Under the pieces are notes generated by a model. That model was given only the letters and a program-made list of their open reading frames with translations, searched no databases and was not told the DNA's origin. A stretch of 64,000 nucleotides of DNA, taken from the NCBI RefSeq assembly GCF_030269325.1, contig NZ_BSTD01000002.1, positions 124,001 to 188,000 of the forward strand. Direction: 5' to 3'. A program made the position numbers and the translations under genes. Shown here in pieces: positions 56,452-63,741 of the stretch (positions are counted from its first letter, which is position 1; every line of letters starts with the position of its first letter). This DNA comes from Amycolatopsis sp. NBRC 101858 (GTDB lineage Bacteria > Actinomycetota > Actinomycetes > Mycobacteriales > Pseudonocardiaceae).

Positions 56452-56844
56452 CTACCGGGCCCGCGCCCGCCGGCCGTTGACGAGCACCGTGACACCGAGC
56501 AGGAGCAGCCCGCAGACGGCCTGTTCGATCCGCAGCCACAGCGGGAACAGCCCGGGCAGGGCGACGATGACGACGATCGCCACGAGCATGACCGCGGAAA
56601 CGATCCGCAGTCTCAGCAGGCCCTTCTTCGACCCGCGGGCCGCGCTGCGGGCGAAGGCGAACGTCAGCAGCGAACTGGCGACGACGAGCGTGGCGCGCAC
56701 CCAGACCGCGTCGGTCACCATCGCGTGGTCGTTGCGGAAGAGGACGATCGCGATGAGGGTGAGCACGGAAAGCGTGGCGTAGCCGCCGGTGAGCAGCAGC
56801 ACGGGCCGGAAGCCGGCGGGTTCGGTTCGAGTCGTGGTGGTCAT
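56452..56844 (-). CDS. Four-helix membrane protein in the two-component operon
   Basis: A 130-residue protein with four hydrophobic helices (PVLLLTGGYATLSVLTLIAI, VRATLVVASSLLTFAFARSA, IVSAVMLVAIVVIVALPGLF, and AVCGLLLLGVTVLV). Proteins of this size often precede DesK/DesR-like pairs in actinobacteria and may modulate the kinase; this is inference. ATG at 56844. It ends 10 bp before the kinase start. No named family recognised. Confidence 0.65.
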   Translation of the reverse strand: MTTTTRTEPAGFRPVLLLTGGYATLSVLTLIAIVLFRNDHAMVTDAVWVRATLVVASSLLTFAFARSAARGSKKGLLRLRIVSAVMLVAIVVIVALPGLFPLWLRIEQAVCGLLLLGVTVLVNGRRARAR

Positions 56845-56902
56845 GGCGGAAATGGTCGTCGTGCGGGTGCCCGGGCGGCAGTGCCGTCCCTCAGCGGCCG
56901 CT

Positions 56903-56918
56903 GATGACATTTGTCATC
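56903..56918. promoter_or_regulatory. 16-bp palindrome, probable response-regulator site
   Basis: GATGACATTTGTCATC has perfect 7-bp arms (GATGACA/TGTCATC) around TT. It lies 59 bp upstream of the membrane-protein/kinase/regulator operon and 58 bp before the divergent LacI gene. TCAT/ATGA half-sites of this kind suit DesR/NarL-type regulators, pointing to autoregulation by the nearby regulator. Confidence 0.55.
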
Positions 56919-56942
56919 GGCATGTCCTGGGCAAAGAGCTGG

Positions 56943-56954
56943 GAGAGCGCTCTC
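56943..56954. promoter_or_regulatory. LacI operator GAGAGCGCTCTC before the regulator gene
   Basis: The 12-bp palindrome, in the context TGGGAGAGCGCTCTCACA, sits 22 bp before the start of the LacI regulator. The same core occurs at 63556-63573 and 63696-63709. Its position suggests negative autoregulation. Confidence 0.65.
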
Positions 56955-56975
56955 ACAGCGTGCTACAAAGAGGGG

Positions 56976-58019
56976 GTGACGACGCATCCGCCCCCGGCGC
57001 CGCCGACCCTGGAGGACGTCGCGCGGGTCGCCGGCGTCTCGCGGGCCACGGTGTCCCGCGTGGTCAACAGCGTGCGCAACGTCGACCCGAAGCTGCGGGA
57101 GACCGTCGAACGCGCCATCGCCGCCACCGGGTACGTGCCGAACCGCGCGGCCCGGTCCCTGGTCACCCGCCGGACGGGCGGGATCGCGCTGGTGGTGTCC
57201 GAGCCGGAGCGGCACGTCGAAGCGTTCACCGGCGGCGTGTTCGGCGACCCGTTCTTCGGCCGGGTGGTCGAGGGCGTGGTCGCGCACCTGCGCCCCCAGG
57301 GGCTGCACCCGCTGCTGATGCTCGTCGACAGCGACGAGGAGCGGGAGAAGCTCGTGGCGAAACTGCGGCAGGAGCAGGTCAGCGGGGTGCTGCTGATCTC
57401 TTTGCACCCGGCCGAGGACCCGCTGCCGCGCATGCTGACCGACGCGGGTGTCCCCACGGCGCTGTTCGCCCGGCCCGGCCGCCCGGCGCCGGTGAGCTAC
57501 GTCGACGTCGCCCACCAGGACGGCGCCCGGCTCGCGGCCGACCGGCTCGTTTCCCGCGGCTGCCACCGGGTCGCGACCATCGCGGGCCCGGCGGGGACCC
57601 CGGCGGGCCAGGACCGGCTGGCCGGGTTCCGCGACGCGATGGCCCGCCACGGCCACGCGTACGTCGCGGTGGCCGAGGGCGACTTCACCGAGCACGGCGG
57701 CGAGCGGGCGATGGAGCGGCTCCTGGCCGAGGAACCCGGGCTGGACGGGCTGTTCGTGGCCAACGACCTGATGGCGTACGGCGCGTTGACGGTGCTGCGC
57801 GAGGCAGGCCGCCGGGTCCCCGGCGACGTCGCGGTGATCGGCTTCGACGACAGCCGGGTGGCGCTGAGCTGCCGCCCCCGCCTCACGACGGTCCGCCAGC
57901 CGGTGGAGGAGATGGGCGCGGCGATGGCCCGGATGGTCCTGGACCGCATGGCCGACCCGGCCGGTCGCGCGGAGTCGGTGATCTTCGACCCGGAGCTGGT
58001 GATCCGCGACTCCGCCTGA
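56976..58019 (+). CDS. LacI-family regulator of a carbohydrate-active regulon
   Basis: A 347-residue LacI regulator. Headpiece TLEDVARVAGVSRATVSRVV, hinge NRAARSLVTRRTGGIALVVS, effector domain to DPELVIRDSA. The GTG at 56976 follows AAAGAGGGG and removes 24 unlikely residues from the longer open frame. A GAGAGCGCTCTC operator precedes it and two copies recur by the secreted-protein genes at 63.5-63.7 kb, so it probably controls those. The inducer sugar is unknown. Confidence 0.87.
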   Translation: MTTHPPPAPPTLEDVARVAGVSRATVSRVVNSVRNVDPKLRETVERAIAATGYVPNRAARSLVTRRTGGIALVVSEPERHVEAFTGGVFGDPFFGRVVEGVVAHLRPQGLHPLLMLVDSDEEREKLVAKLRQEQVSGVLLISLHPAEDPLPRMLTDAGVPTALFARPGRPAPVSYVDVAHQDGARLAADRLVSRGCHRVATIAGPAGTPAGQDRLAGFRDAMARHGHAYVAVAEGDFTEHGGERAMERLLAEEPGLDGLFVANDLMAYGALTVLREAGRRVPGDVAVIGFDDSRVALSCRPRLTTVRQPVEEMGAAMARMVLDRMADPAGRAESVIFDPELVIRDSA

Positions 58020-58036
58020 GCGATAGGTTCGGCGCC

Positions 58037-58493
58037 ATGGCCGAGACCCAGCGCAAACCCGTCCCGCGCGACGACGGTGGCGAGCTCGACACCGCGACGG
58101 CTGCGCCGGGTCCTGGTCGGCTCCGGCACGTCGCTGCTCGGGCTGGTCCACCACCTGACGGGTGCGGAGCGGGTCTGGTTCGGCCACCACGTCGCGGGCG
58201 GCGAGGACACCGGCGACCTGGGAATGGAGGTCCCCGGGGAGCTGACCGCGGAAGCCGTGCTGGCGGGCTACCGCGCGGCGATCGCGGAAAGCGACGCGGC
58301 GATCCGTGTGGCGGGGGATCCCGAGCGGCCGATCGCCGTCGCGGTCGACGGCACCTTCCACACCCTGCGGTGGGTGCCGGCGCACATGACGAGCGAGACC
58401 GCCCGCCACGCCGACATCCTGCGGGAGCAGATCGACGGCGTCACCGGCCGCTGCAGGCCCGATACTCCGTGCGCGTGGCCTGCCGGGCAATGA
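58037..58493 (+). pseudogene. DUF664/DinB-family gene with internal deletion and frame change
   Basis: The frame from ATG 58037 starts like a DUF664 protein (MAETQRKPVPRDDGGELDTA) but then becomes Pro/Gly/Arg noise. The family's next conserved part, LRRVLVGSGTSLLGLVHHLT followed by GAERVWFGHHVAGG, is in another frame beginning near 58093 and continues well to the stop at 58493. Family members normally have ~20 residues (LxFxRxTVLxKTEGLxxEQ-type) between these parts, absent here. So a ~60-base deletion that also shifts frame is the simplest reading. A GTG at 58077 could still start a shortened 138-residue product. Members are four-helix DinB-like proteins, some thiol-dependent. Confidence 0.65.
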
Positions 58494-58567
58494 GCCCGGC
58501 CTGTCCGGACAGTTCCGCGTCGTGGTCTGGACATCTGCCCGATCACTGTGCTCAGATCTGTTCGGCC

Positions 58568-58585
58568 TTTTCCAACGTTGTAAAA
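58568..58585 (+). promoter_or_regulatory. LacI-type operator upstream of the GH31 gene
   Basis: TTTTCCAACGTTGTAAAA is an 18-bp palindrome with one mismatched pair and the classic CAACGTTG LacI-family core. It lies 37 bp before the GH31 start, so it is likely a repressor site. It differs from the GAGAGCGCTCTC sites, so another LacI protein probably binds it. Confidence 0.6.
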
Positions 58586-58604
58586 CTGGCTGGGTCCCCC
58601 TGAC

Positions 58605-58619
58605 CGGAACGGAGTTCCG
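58605..58619 (+). promoter_or_regulatory. Small hairpin enclosing the GH31 ribosome-binding site
   Basis: CGGAAC-GGA-GTTCCG forms a 6-bp stem whose loop and adjacent base carry the GGAG Shine-Dalgarno, 8 bases before the GTG start at 58622. It may limit or tune initiation; it could also be chance in high-GC DNA. Confidence 0.35.
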
Positions 58620-58621
58620 CC

Positions 58622-61600
58622 GTGCGGACGAGAGCACCGAAAATCCTCCACCTAGCGACCGTGCTGGCCTTCACCGCGGCCGTCATCACCGTCGGGACCC
58701 CGGCCGAAGCCGGGCACGCGGCGCGGCAGACCGTCACCGCCGGAAACGCCCGGTTCCAAGTCCTTTCCCCGACGCTGATCCGCACGGAGTACGCGGGCGA
58801 CGGCCGCTTCACCGACGCCGCCACCTTCAACGCCGTCGGCCGTGGGTCCTTCACACCCCCGCCGTTCACGTCCACGACGGCGAACGGCGTGCTGACGATC
58901 CGCACCAGCGCGACGACCCTGACCTACAAGCTGGACTCCGGGCCGTTCGACTCCGGAAACCTCCAGATCCGCGCGAACGCCGGGTCCGCGCCCGTGACGG
59001 CGGCGCCGTGGCACCACCTGACCTGCGCGACCGGCGCGCTGTGCGAGGCCGAAGACCTGACCGCCGACGGGCTGGGCATCGCGACCGACCACTCCGGCTA
59101 CACCGGCGAGGGCTTCCTCGCCGGGTTCGAGAGCGCCGGCAACTCGGCCACGGCCGACGTCCTCGCCGCCACGGCCGGGACCTACAACGTCACCGCCCGG
59201 TTCGCCAACGGCCAGGGCGGCGACGGCCAGCACGTCACGCGCACGCTGAGCGTGTCCGTCGACGGCGGCTCGGCGCAGAAGCTCACCCTGCCCACGACGG
59301 CCGACTGGAACAGCTGGGCAACGGCGTCGGTAGCCGTCTCCCTGAGCGCCGGCCGCCACAACCTCCGGCTCGAGCGCACCGCGGGCGACTCCGGCAACGT
59401 CAACGTCGACGCCCTCGCGGTGCTGACGCCCGGCGCGGCCTTCCCGCCCGCGTCGGCGCGCGCGTTCACCGGCTGCGCCCTCGATGTCAGCTGCGAAGCC
59501 GAGTCCGGCCTGCGCACGGGCTCGGCCGTGGTCGCGACCGACCACGCCGGGTACGCCGGCCGCGGGTTCGTCGCCGAGCTCAACCGCGGCTCGTCGCTGA
59601 CCCACCGGGTCGTGGCGGTTCCCGCCGCCGGGACATACCAGCTGTCCGTCCGCTACGCCAACGGCACCGGCGGCGACGGCCTGCACCAGACGCGGACCGC
59701 GACCGTCGCAGCGTCCGGCGTGACCCGCACGCTGTCGATGCCGGCCACCGCGAACTGGGACACCTGGGGGAGCGCGTCGGTCCCGGTCGACCTCAAGGCC
59801 GGCACGAACGACGTCGTCCTCGGCTGCCCCGACGACTCGAGCTGCCACGTCAACGTCGACACGGTCGCGGTCACCCGCACCGGGGCGGCCGTCCCGCAGC
59901 CGCACCTCACGCTCGGCGGCTACCGGCGCGGCCTCGACGGCGTCAACGGCGACAACGGCACGCCGTCGCTCACCGAAGGGCTCCTTCACCAGGACGGCTG
60001 GTACCTGCTCGACGACACACCTTCGGCCCTGTACGACACGGCGGCCGGCAAGGTGACGCAGCGGCCGTCGCACGCCGGGAACCCGTACCAGGACGGCTAC
60101 GTCTTCACCTTCGGGCACGACTACAAGGCGGGCCTGCGGGACCTGGCGACCCTGACCGGGCCGTCGGAGCTGCTGCCGCGCTGGGCCTACGGCGTCTGGT
60201 ACTCGGAGTACTTCGACCGCACCGCGGCCGACTACCGCGACACGATCCTGCCGCGCTTCCGCAGCGAGGGCGTGCCGCTGGACGTCCTGGTGACCGACAC
60301 CGACTTCAAGGCGCCGGACACGTGGAACGGCTGGCAGTTCGACCGGACCAAGTTCCCCGACCCGGCCGGGTTCTTCGCCTGGTCGCACTCGCAGGGCCTG
60401 CACAACACCCTCAACACCCACCCGAGCATCATGGGTTCGGACCCGCAGTTCGCCCGCGCGCAGGCGACGGCGAAGGGCAAGCTCGCGAAGTCCGGGTGCG
60501 GCACCGACTGCTACGTCTTCGACTGGGGCGACCCCGACCAGCTCAAGGCCTACCTCGACCTGCACGGCGACATGATGAAGCAGGGCAACGACTTCTGGTG
60601 GCTCGACTGGTGCTGCGACGCGTCGAAGTCGAGCCTGCAGGGGGTCACGCCCGACTCGTGGATCAACCAGAAGTACGCCGAGCTGGCCGCGCCGGCGGTC
60701 GAGCGGGGCTTCGTGACGTCGCGGGCGTACGGCTCGCTGCAGGCCGGCGGCTACGGCGGCCCGGTCGGGCTGTCGACGGGGCCGTGGGCCGACAAGCGCA
60801 GCACCCTCCACTTCACCGGCGACACGTCGTCGACGTGGGGCACGCTGCGGATGGAGGTCGGGATCACCCCGGCGGAGTCGGCCGCGACCGGCCTGTCGCC
60901 GATCAGCCACGACATCGGCGGCCACAATGACACGACCGGCCTGCGCGGCAGCGAGACCTACACCTCGGGCGGGCAGCAGCACCAGACGTTCAAGCTGCCC
61001 GACGACCTGTACGCGCGCTGGGTCCAGCTCGGCGCGTTCCAGCCGATCGACCGGCTGCACAGCAACCACAGCGACCGGCTGCCGTGGCAGTACGGCGACG
61101 CGGCGAAGGCGTCGGCGACGAAGTTCCTGAACCTGCGCGAGAACCTGGTGCCCTACACCTACACGCTGGCGCAGCAGGCGGCGACGACGGGCGTGCCGGT
61201 GGTCCGCCCGACGTACGTGGAGTACCCGGACGATCCGGCGGCCTACACCGCGGCGCAGAGCGAGTACTTCTACGGGCCGGACATGCTGGTGGCGCCGGTG
61301 ACGTCGCCGGGGACCTCGGCGACGACGTCGGTCTGGTTCCCGCCGGGGCAGTGGACGGACTACTTCTCGGGCAAGTCCTACGCCGGCGGCACGACGCAGC
61401 AGGTGACGTCGGACCTCGGGACGATGCCGGTGTTCGTCCGGGCGGGCGGCATCACGGTGACGCGGACGGCGGACGTCCCCAACGACGTCCAGAGCCCGCT
61501 GAACCGGGCGACGGTGACGGTGGCGCCGGGCGCGCCGGGGTCGTTCTCGCTGTACGAGGACAACGGGACTTCGGCCAAGCACAGCTCGACGACCCGGATC

Positions 61601-61834
61601 ACCTACACCGAGCGGCGCGGCGCGCACACGGTGACGGTGGCGCCGGCGCAGGGCCGGTCCCAGGTCGCTTCGCGGGAGTGGACGGTCAAGTTCCTGGGCG
61701 TGCCGTCCGCGCCTTCGCGGGTGCACGTCGGCGACGGCTGGGCGCCGTCGCGGGCTTGGCAGTGGGACGCGGCCACGCAGACGTTGACGGTGACGGCCCA
61801 GGGAGGGCGAGGACCGGTGACGGTGTCGTACTGA
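58622..61834 (+). CDS. Secreted glycoside hydrolase family 31 enzyme with two CBM35-like domains
   Basis: A 1070-residue secreted GH31 (alpha-glucosidase/alpha-xylosidase-class) enzyme. Signal peptide residues 1-~33 (ending PAEAGHAA). Residues ~133-270 and ~278-425 are two CBM35-like beta-sandwich modules (CEAEDLTADG.., CEAESGLRTG..) inserted before the catalytic barrel. The likely nucleophile is D662 in FWWLDW and the acid/base D734 in HFTGDTSSTW. C-terminal beta domains follow. The GTG start at 58622 gives the signal peptide. A CAACGTTG operator lies upstream. It is transcribed alone and ends before an array of hairpins. Confidence 0.9.
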   Translation: MRTRAPKILHLATVLAFTAAVITVGTPAEAGHAARQTVTAGNARFQVLSPTLIRTEYAGDGRFTDAATFNAVGRGSFTPPPFTSTTANGVLTIRTSATTLTYKLDSGPFDSGNLQIRANAGSAPVTAAPWHHLTCATGALCEAEDLTADGLGIATDHSGYTGEGFLAGFESAGNSATADVLAATAGTYNVTARFANGQGGDGQHVTRTLSVSVDGGSAQKLTLPTTADWNSWATASVAVSLSAGRHNLRLERTAGDSGNVNVDALAVLTPGAAFPPASARAFTGCALDVSCEAESGLRTGSAVVATDHAGYAGRGFVAELNRGSSLTHRVVAVPAAGTYQLSVRYANGTGGDGLHQTRTATVAASGVTRTLSMPATANWDTWGSASVPVDLKAGTNDVVLGCPDDSSCHVNVDTVAVTRTGAAVPQPHLTLGGYRRGLDGVNGDNGTPSLTEGLLHQDGWYLLDDTPSALYDTAAGKVTQRPSHAGNPYQDGYVFTFGHDYKAGLRDLATLTGPSELLPRWAYGVWYSEYFDRTAADYRDTILPRFRSEGVPLDVLVTDTDFKAPDTWNGWQFDRTKFPDPAGFFAWSHSQGLHNTLNTHPSIMGSDPQFARAQATAKGKLAKSGCGTDCYVFDWGDPDQLKAYLDLHGDMMKQGNDFWWLDWCCDASKSSLQGVTPDSWINQKYAELAAPAVERGFVTSRAYGSLQAGGYGGPVGLSTGPWADKRSTLHFTGDTSSTWGTLRMEVGITPAESAATGLSPISHDIGGHNDTTGLRGSETYTSGGQQHQTFKLPDDLYARWVQLGAFQPIDRLHSNHSDRLPWQYGDAAKASATKFLNLRENLVPYTYTLAQQAATTGVPVVRPTYVEYPDDPAAYTAAQSEYFYGPDMLVAPVTSPGTSATTSVWFPPGQWTDYFSGKSYAGGTTQQVTSDLGTMPVFVRAGGITVTRTADVPNDVQSPLNRATVTVAPGAPGSFSLYEDNGTSAKHSSTTRITYTERRGAHTVTVAPAQGRSQVASREWTVKFLGVPSAPSRVHVGDGWAPSRAWQWDAATQTLTVTAQGGRGPVTVSY

Positions 61835-61860
61835 GACTGCCGGCGGGCGGAGCCGGTATG

Positions 61861-61899
61861 GCCGTCGAGGCCACCACGTGGGGTGGTGGCCTCGACGGC
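61861..61899. terminator. Strong hairpin 1: 17-bp perfect stem, 5-base loop
   Basis: Arms 61861-61877 and 61883-61899 pair completely (inner part GGCCACCAC/GTGGTGGCC). It lies 27 bp after the GH31 stop and has no U-tract. It serves as a likely GH31 terminator, possibly working in both directions. Confidence 0.7.
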
Positions 61900-61908
61900 G
61901 CCCGGCTC

Positions 61909-62034
61909 GGCCACCATGTGGGGTGATGGCCCTCCACGGCCCGGTCCGAGGTCACGTCGACCTCGGACCGGGCCGTTGCTCGTGAGACCGCGCGACTCCG
62001 TGGATGGCCCGTCTTGCACCAGGCCATCCACGGA
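61909..62034. terminator. Three further hairpins between convergent genes
   Basis: 61909-61931: an imperfect copy of hairpin 1's core (GGCCACCATGTGGGGTGATG then GCC). 61938-61974: a perfect 16-bp stem with a 5-base loop (arm GGCCCGGTCCGAGGTC). 61997-62034: a perfect 13-bp stem (TCCGTGGATGGCC/GGCCATCCACGGA) with a 12-base loop. The last would end transcripts of the minus-strand DUF305 gene; the rest reinforce the boundary. Confidence 0.65.
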
Positions 62035-62053
62035 ATGTGCGGCACTCGGCCGG

Positions 62054-62599
62054 TCAGGCCGCGTTCGCCAGCGCCTTCTCCTGCTGTGCCCCCTCCGCGC
62101 CGACCTCGACGGCGAGCCGCTTCGTCTCCGCGTCGGCCCCGGAGGTCTGCTCACCCTTGGCCAGCACCACGAGCTGCGCCGTGTGCGCGCGCAGCAGCGC
62201 GATCAGCCGCCGGTCGAACTCCGCGCCGCCGCCGGTGCGCAACGCCACCAGGTCCGCCGCGGTGACCATCCCCGGCATCCGGTGTCCACTGTGGACGTCA
62301 GCGGCCGGCAGCCCCGCTCGGTCGCGGGCCGCTTTCAAGCGCACCAGCAACTTCTCCTCCGGCGCCGCGACCGATTCCGCGGCCGCCCGGACCGCCGGGC
62401 TCGCGGCACGTGAAGGAGCCAGGCGGGCCGCCGTCAGCGCGTTCTCCGTCATCGGCACCACCAGCTGCAGCCACGCGACGTCCGTCGGGTTGAAGGCCGA
62501 GGACGGCGACGCGGGGCCGGTGGTGGGGGCGGGGCCGGTGGTGGCGCACCCGCCCATGGTCGCCACCACCGCCGCCCCCACCAGGAGCAGCCGTCTCAC
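62054..62599 (-). CDS. DUF305-like lipoprotein
   Basis: A 181-residue lipoprotein: signal VRRLLLVGAAVVATMGGCAT with lipobox MGGC, a Thr/Pro/Ser linker, then a helical DUF305-like (ferritin-like) domain with FNPTDVAWLQLVVPMTENAL, HSGHRMPGMVTAADLVAL and GAEFDRRLIALLRAHTAQLV. Most DUF305 proteins carry HH pairs at these two helix positions for metal binding; here they read PMTEN and RAHTAQ, so metal binding is probably altered. GTG at 62599 overlaps the stop of the DUF1996 gene (GTGA), so the pair are co-translated. Confidence 0.7.
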   Translation of the reverse strand: MRRLLLVGAAVVATMGGCATTGPAPTTGPASPSSAFNPTDVAWLQLVVPMTENALTAARLAPSRAASPAVRAAAESVAAPEEKLLVRLKAARDRAGLPAADVHSGHRMPGMVTAADLVALRTGGGAEFDRRLIALLRAHTAQLVVLAKGEQTSGADAETKRLAVEVGAEGAQQEKALANAA

Positions 62600-63528
62600 G
62601 GACGGCCGGGCAGCCGGTAGTTCGGCCCGAGCACGGTGCCCCGGTCCGGCTTGTAGAGGTCGAACCCGCGCGGGTCGCACTGGAGACCACCGTTGATGCA
62701 GTGCGTGACCAGCGCGGCGAGGGTCGGCGGGTCCCACGCGTTGAAGAAGTCGTAGTGCCACGAGTACCCGCGCCCGCTGGCCAGGTGCACCCCGGACATG
62801 TCGCCGCTGACCGGGAACGCGATCTTGAACTCCAGCATCGGCACCGCCACCGGGTGGTCGGCCGGGCACGTCAGCGTCGCCCGGTCCGGGTACGCCATGT
62901 GGCTCTTGTGGTCGGCCGAATCCAGGTGGACGCCGTCCCAGCAGCTCGGTGCCTGGTAGCGGATGTTGAGCTGGCTGCCCGGCGTGCACTGCACCGGGAT
63001 GTCCCAGTTGTGGAAGCTGTCCCCGCACTCCCAGCCCTCGATGGCGCCGGGGGCGTGCTGGAACTCGTCCTGGGTCGCCGTCACGGTCCCGGCGACGTAC
63101 CGCAGGCCGGGCGGGAACGGGACGACCTTGGTGTAGTCGAGGATGCCGGACTTGTAGTACACGACCTGGGCGAAGTTCGGCAGGATCACCTGGTTCCCGT
63201 TGTAGACCGTCGGGAACCAGTACGCGGACAGGTCGTCCGGCGCCAGGCACGTCGTGTTGCCCACGCCCGCGGCCTGCAGCGACTGGGTCGTCGTGGCCGC
63301 GTTGGTGGTCTTGTTGCCGATGAACGTGTGGTCGTGGGACGCGCCGGGCAGCCCGGGGAAGACGATCGGGTCGTCCGGCTGGTGGTGGCTGGGGGAGCAG
63401 TTGACCTGGAACTCGTGATGGGTCACCAGGTCGTCGGCTCCGGCGGGCGACCAGGTGGCCGCGGTCAGGAAGGCGCCTGCCAGCACGGTGGCGGCGGTGC
63501 AGGCGAGGAGCGCGGCTTTCGTTGCCAA
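62596..63528 (-). CDS. Secreted DUF1996 protein
   Basis: A 310-residue exported protein. The signal peptide (LATKAALLACTAATVLAGAF, ending WSPAGADD) precedes a DUF1996 domain: FQVNCSPSHHQPDDPIVFPG, ASHDHTFIGNKTTN, WFPTVYNGNQVILPN, PSCWDGVHLDSADHKSHMAY and GYSWHYDFFNAWD. DUF1996 is common in fungi and actinobacteria, often beside carbohydrate-active enzymes; its activity is not settled. The start is an unusual TTG at 63528, supported by GGAGGA 4-5 bases upstream; alternative frames would extend through an operator. A LacI operator at 63556-63573 controls it. Confidence 0.85.
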   Translation of the reverse strand: MATKAALLACTAATVLAGAFLTAATWSPAGADDLVTHHEFQVNCSPSHHQPDDPIVFPGLPGASHDHTFIGNKTTNAATTTQSLQAAGVGNTTCLAPDDLSAYWFPTVYNGNQVILPNFAQVVYYKSGILDYTKVVPFPPGLRYVAGTVTATQDEFQHAPGAIEGWECGDSFHNWDIPVQCTPGSQLNIRYQAPSCWDGVHLDSADHKSHMAYPDRATLTCPADHPVAVPMLEFKIAFPVSGDMSGVHLASGRGYSWHYDFFNAWDPPTLAALVTHCINGGLQCDPRGFDLYKPDRGTVLGPNYRLPGRP

Positions 63529-63555
63529 GGGTCCTCCACGGTGAGGTGCCAAGGA

Positions 63556-63573
63556 TGGGAGAGCGCTCTCCCA
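63556..63573. promoter_or_regulatory. LacI operator TGGGAGAGCGCTCTCCCA (DUF1996 side)
   Basis: A perfect 18-bp palindrome, 27 bp upstream of the DUF1996 start. Its core equals that of the sites at 56943-56954 and 63696-63709. Confidence 0.75.
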
Positions 63574-63695
63574 CAGCATGCGCAGCGAGCCGCCGCCGTG
63601 TCAAGGAGCACCCGGATCCGCCGCAAGACAGGCATTGTCCGATTCCCGGCCGAATCTTGACAACGCGGGGGCCGGTGCCGTTCCATCGGACAGCC

Positions 63696-63709
63696 GGAGA
63701 GCGCTCTCC
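63696..63709. promoter_or_regulatory. LacI operator GGAGAGCGCTCTCC (discoidin-gene side)
   Basis: A perfect 14-bp palindrome 32 bp upstream of the rightward gene at 63742. Centre-to-centre distance to the other site in this promoter region is 138 bp, close to 13 helical turns, so looping between the two is possible. Confidence 0.72.
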
Positions 63710-63741
63710 AATCTCCGTCCCCTTTTCGCGCGGGAGTCATC

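Noticed and set aside
58652..61726. Minus-strand open frame of about 1000 codons opposite the GH31 gene
   Set aside because: The plus strand has a signal peptide, CBM modules and catalytic residues; the antisense product has no recognisable motif.
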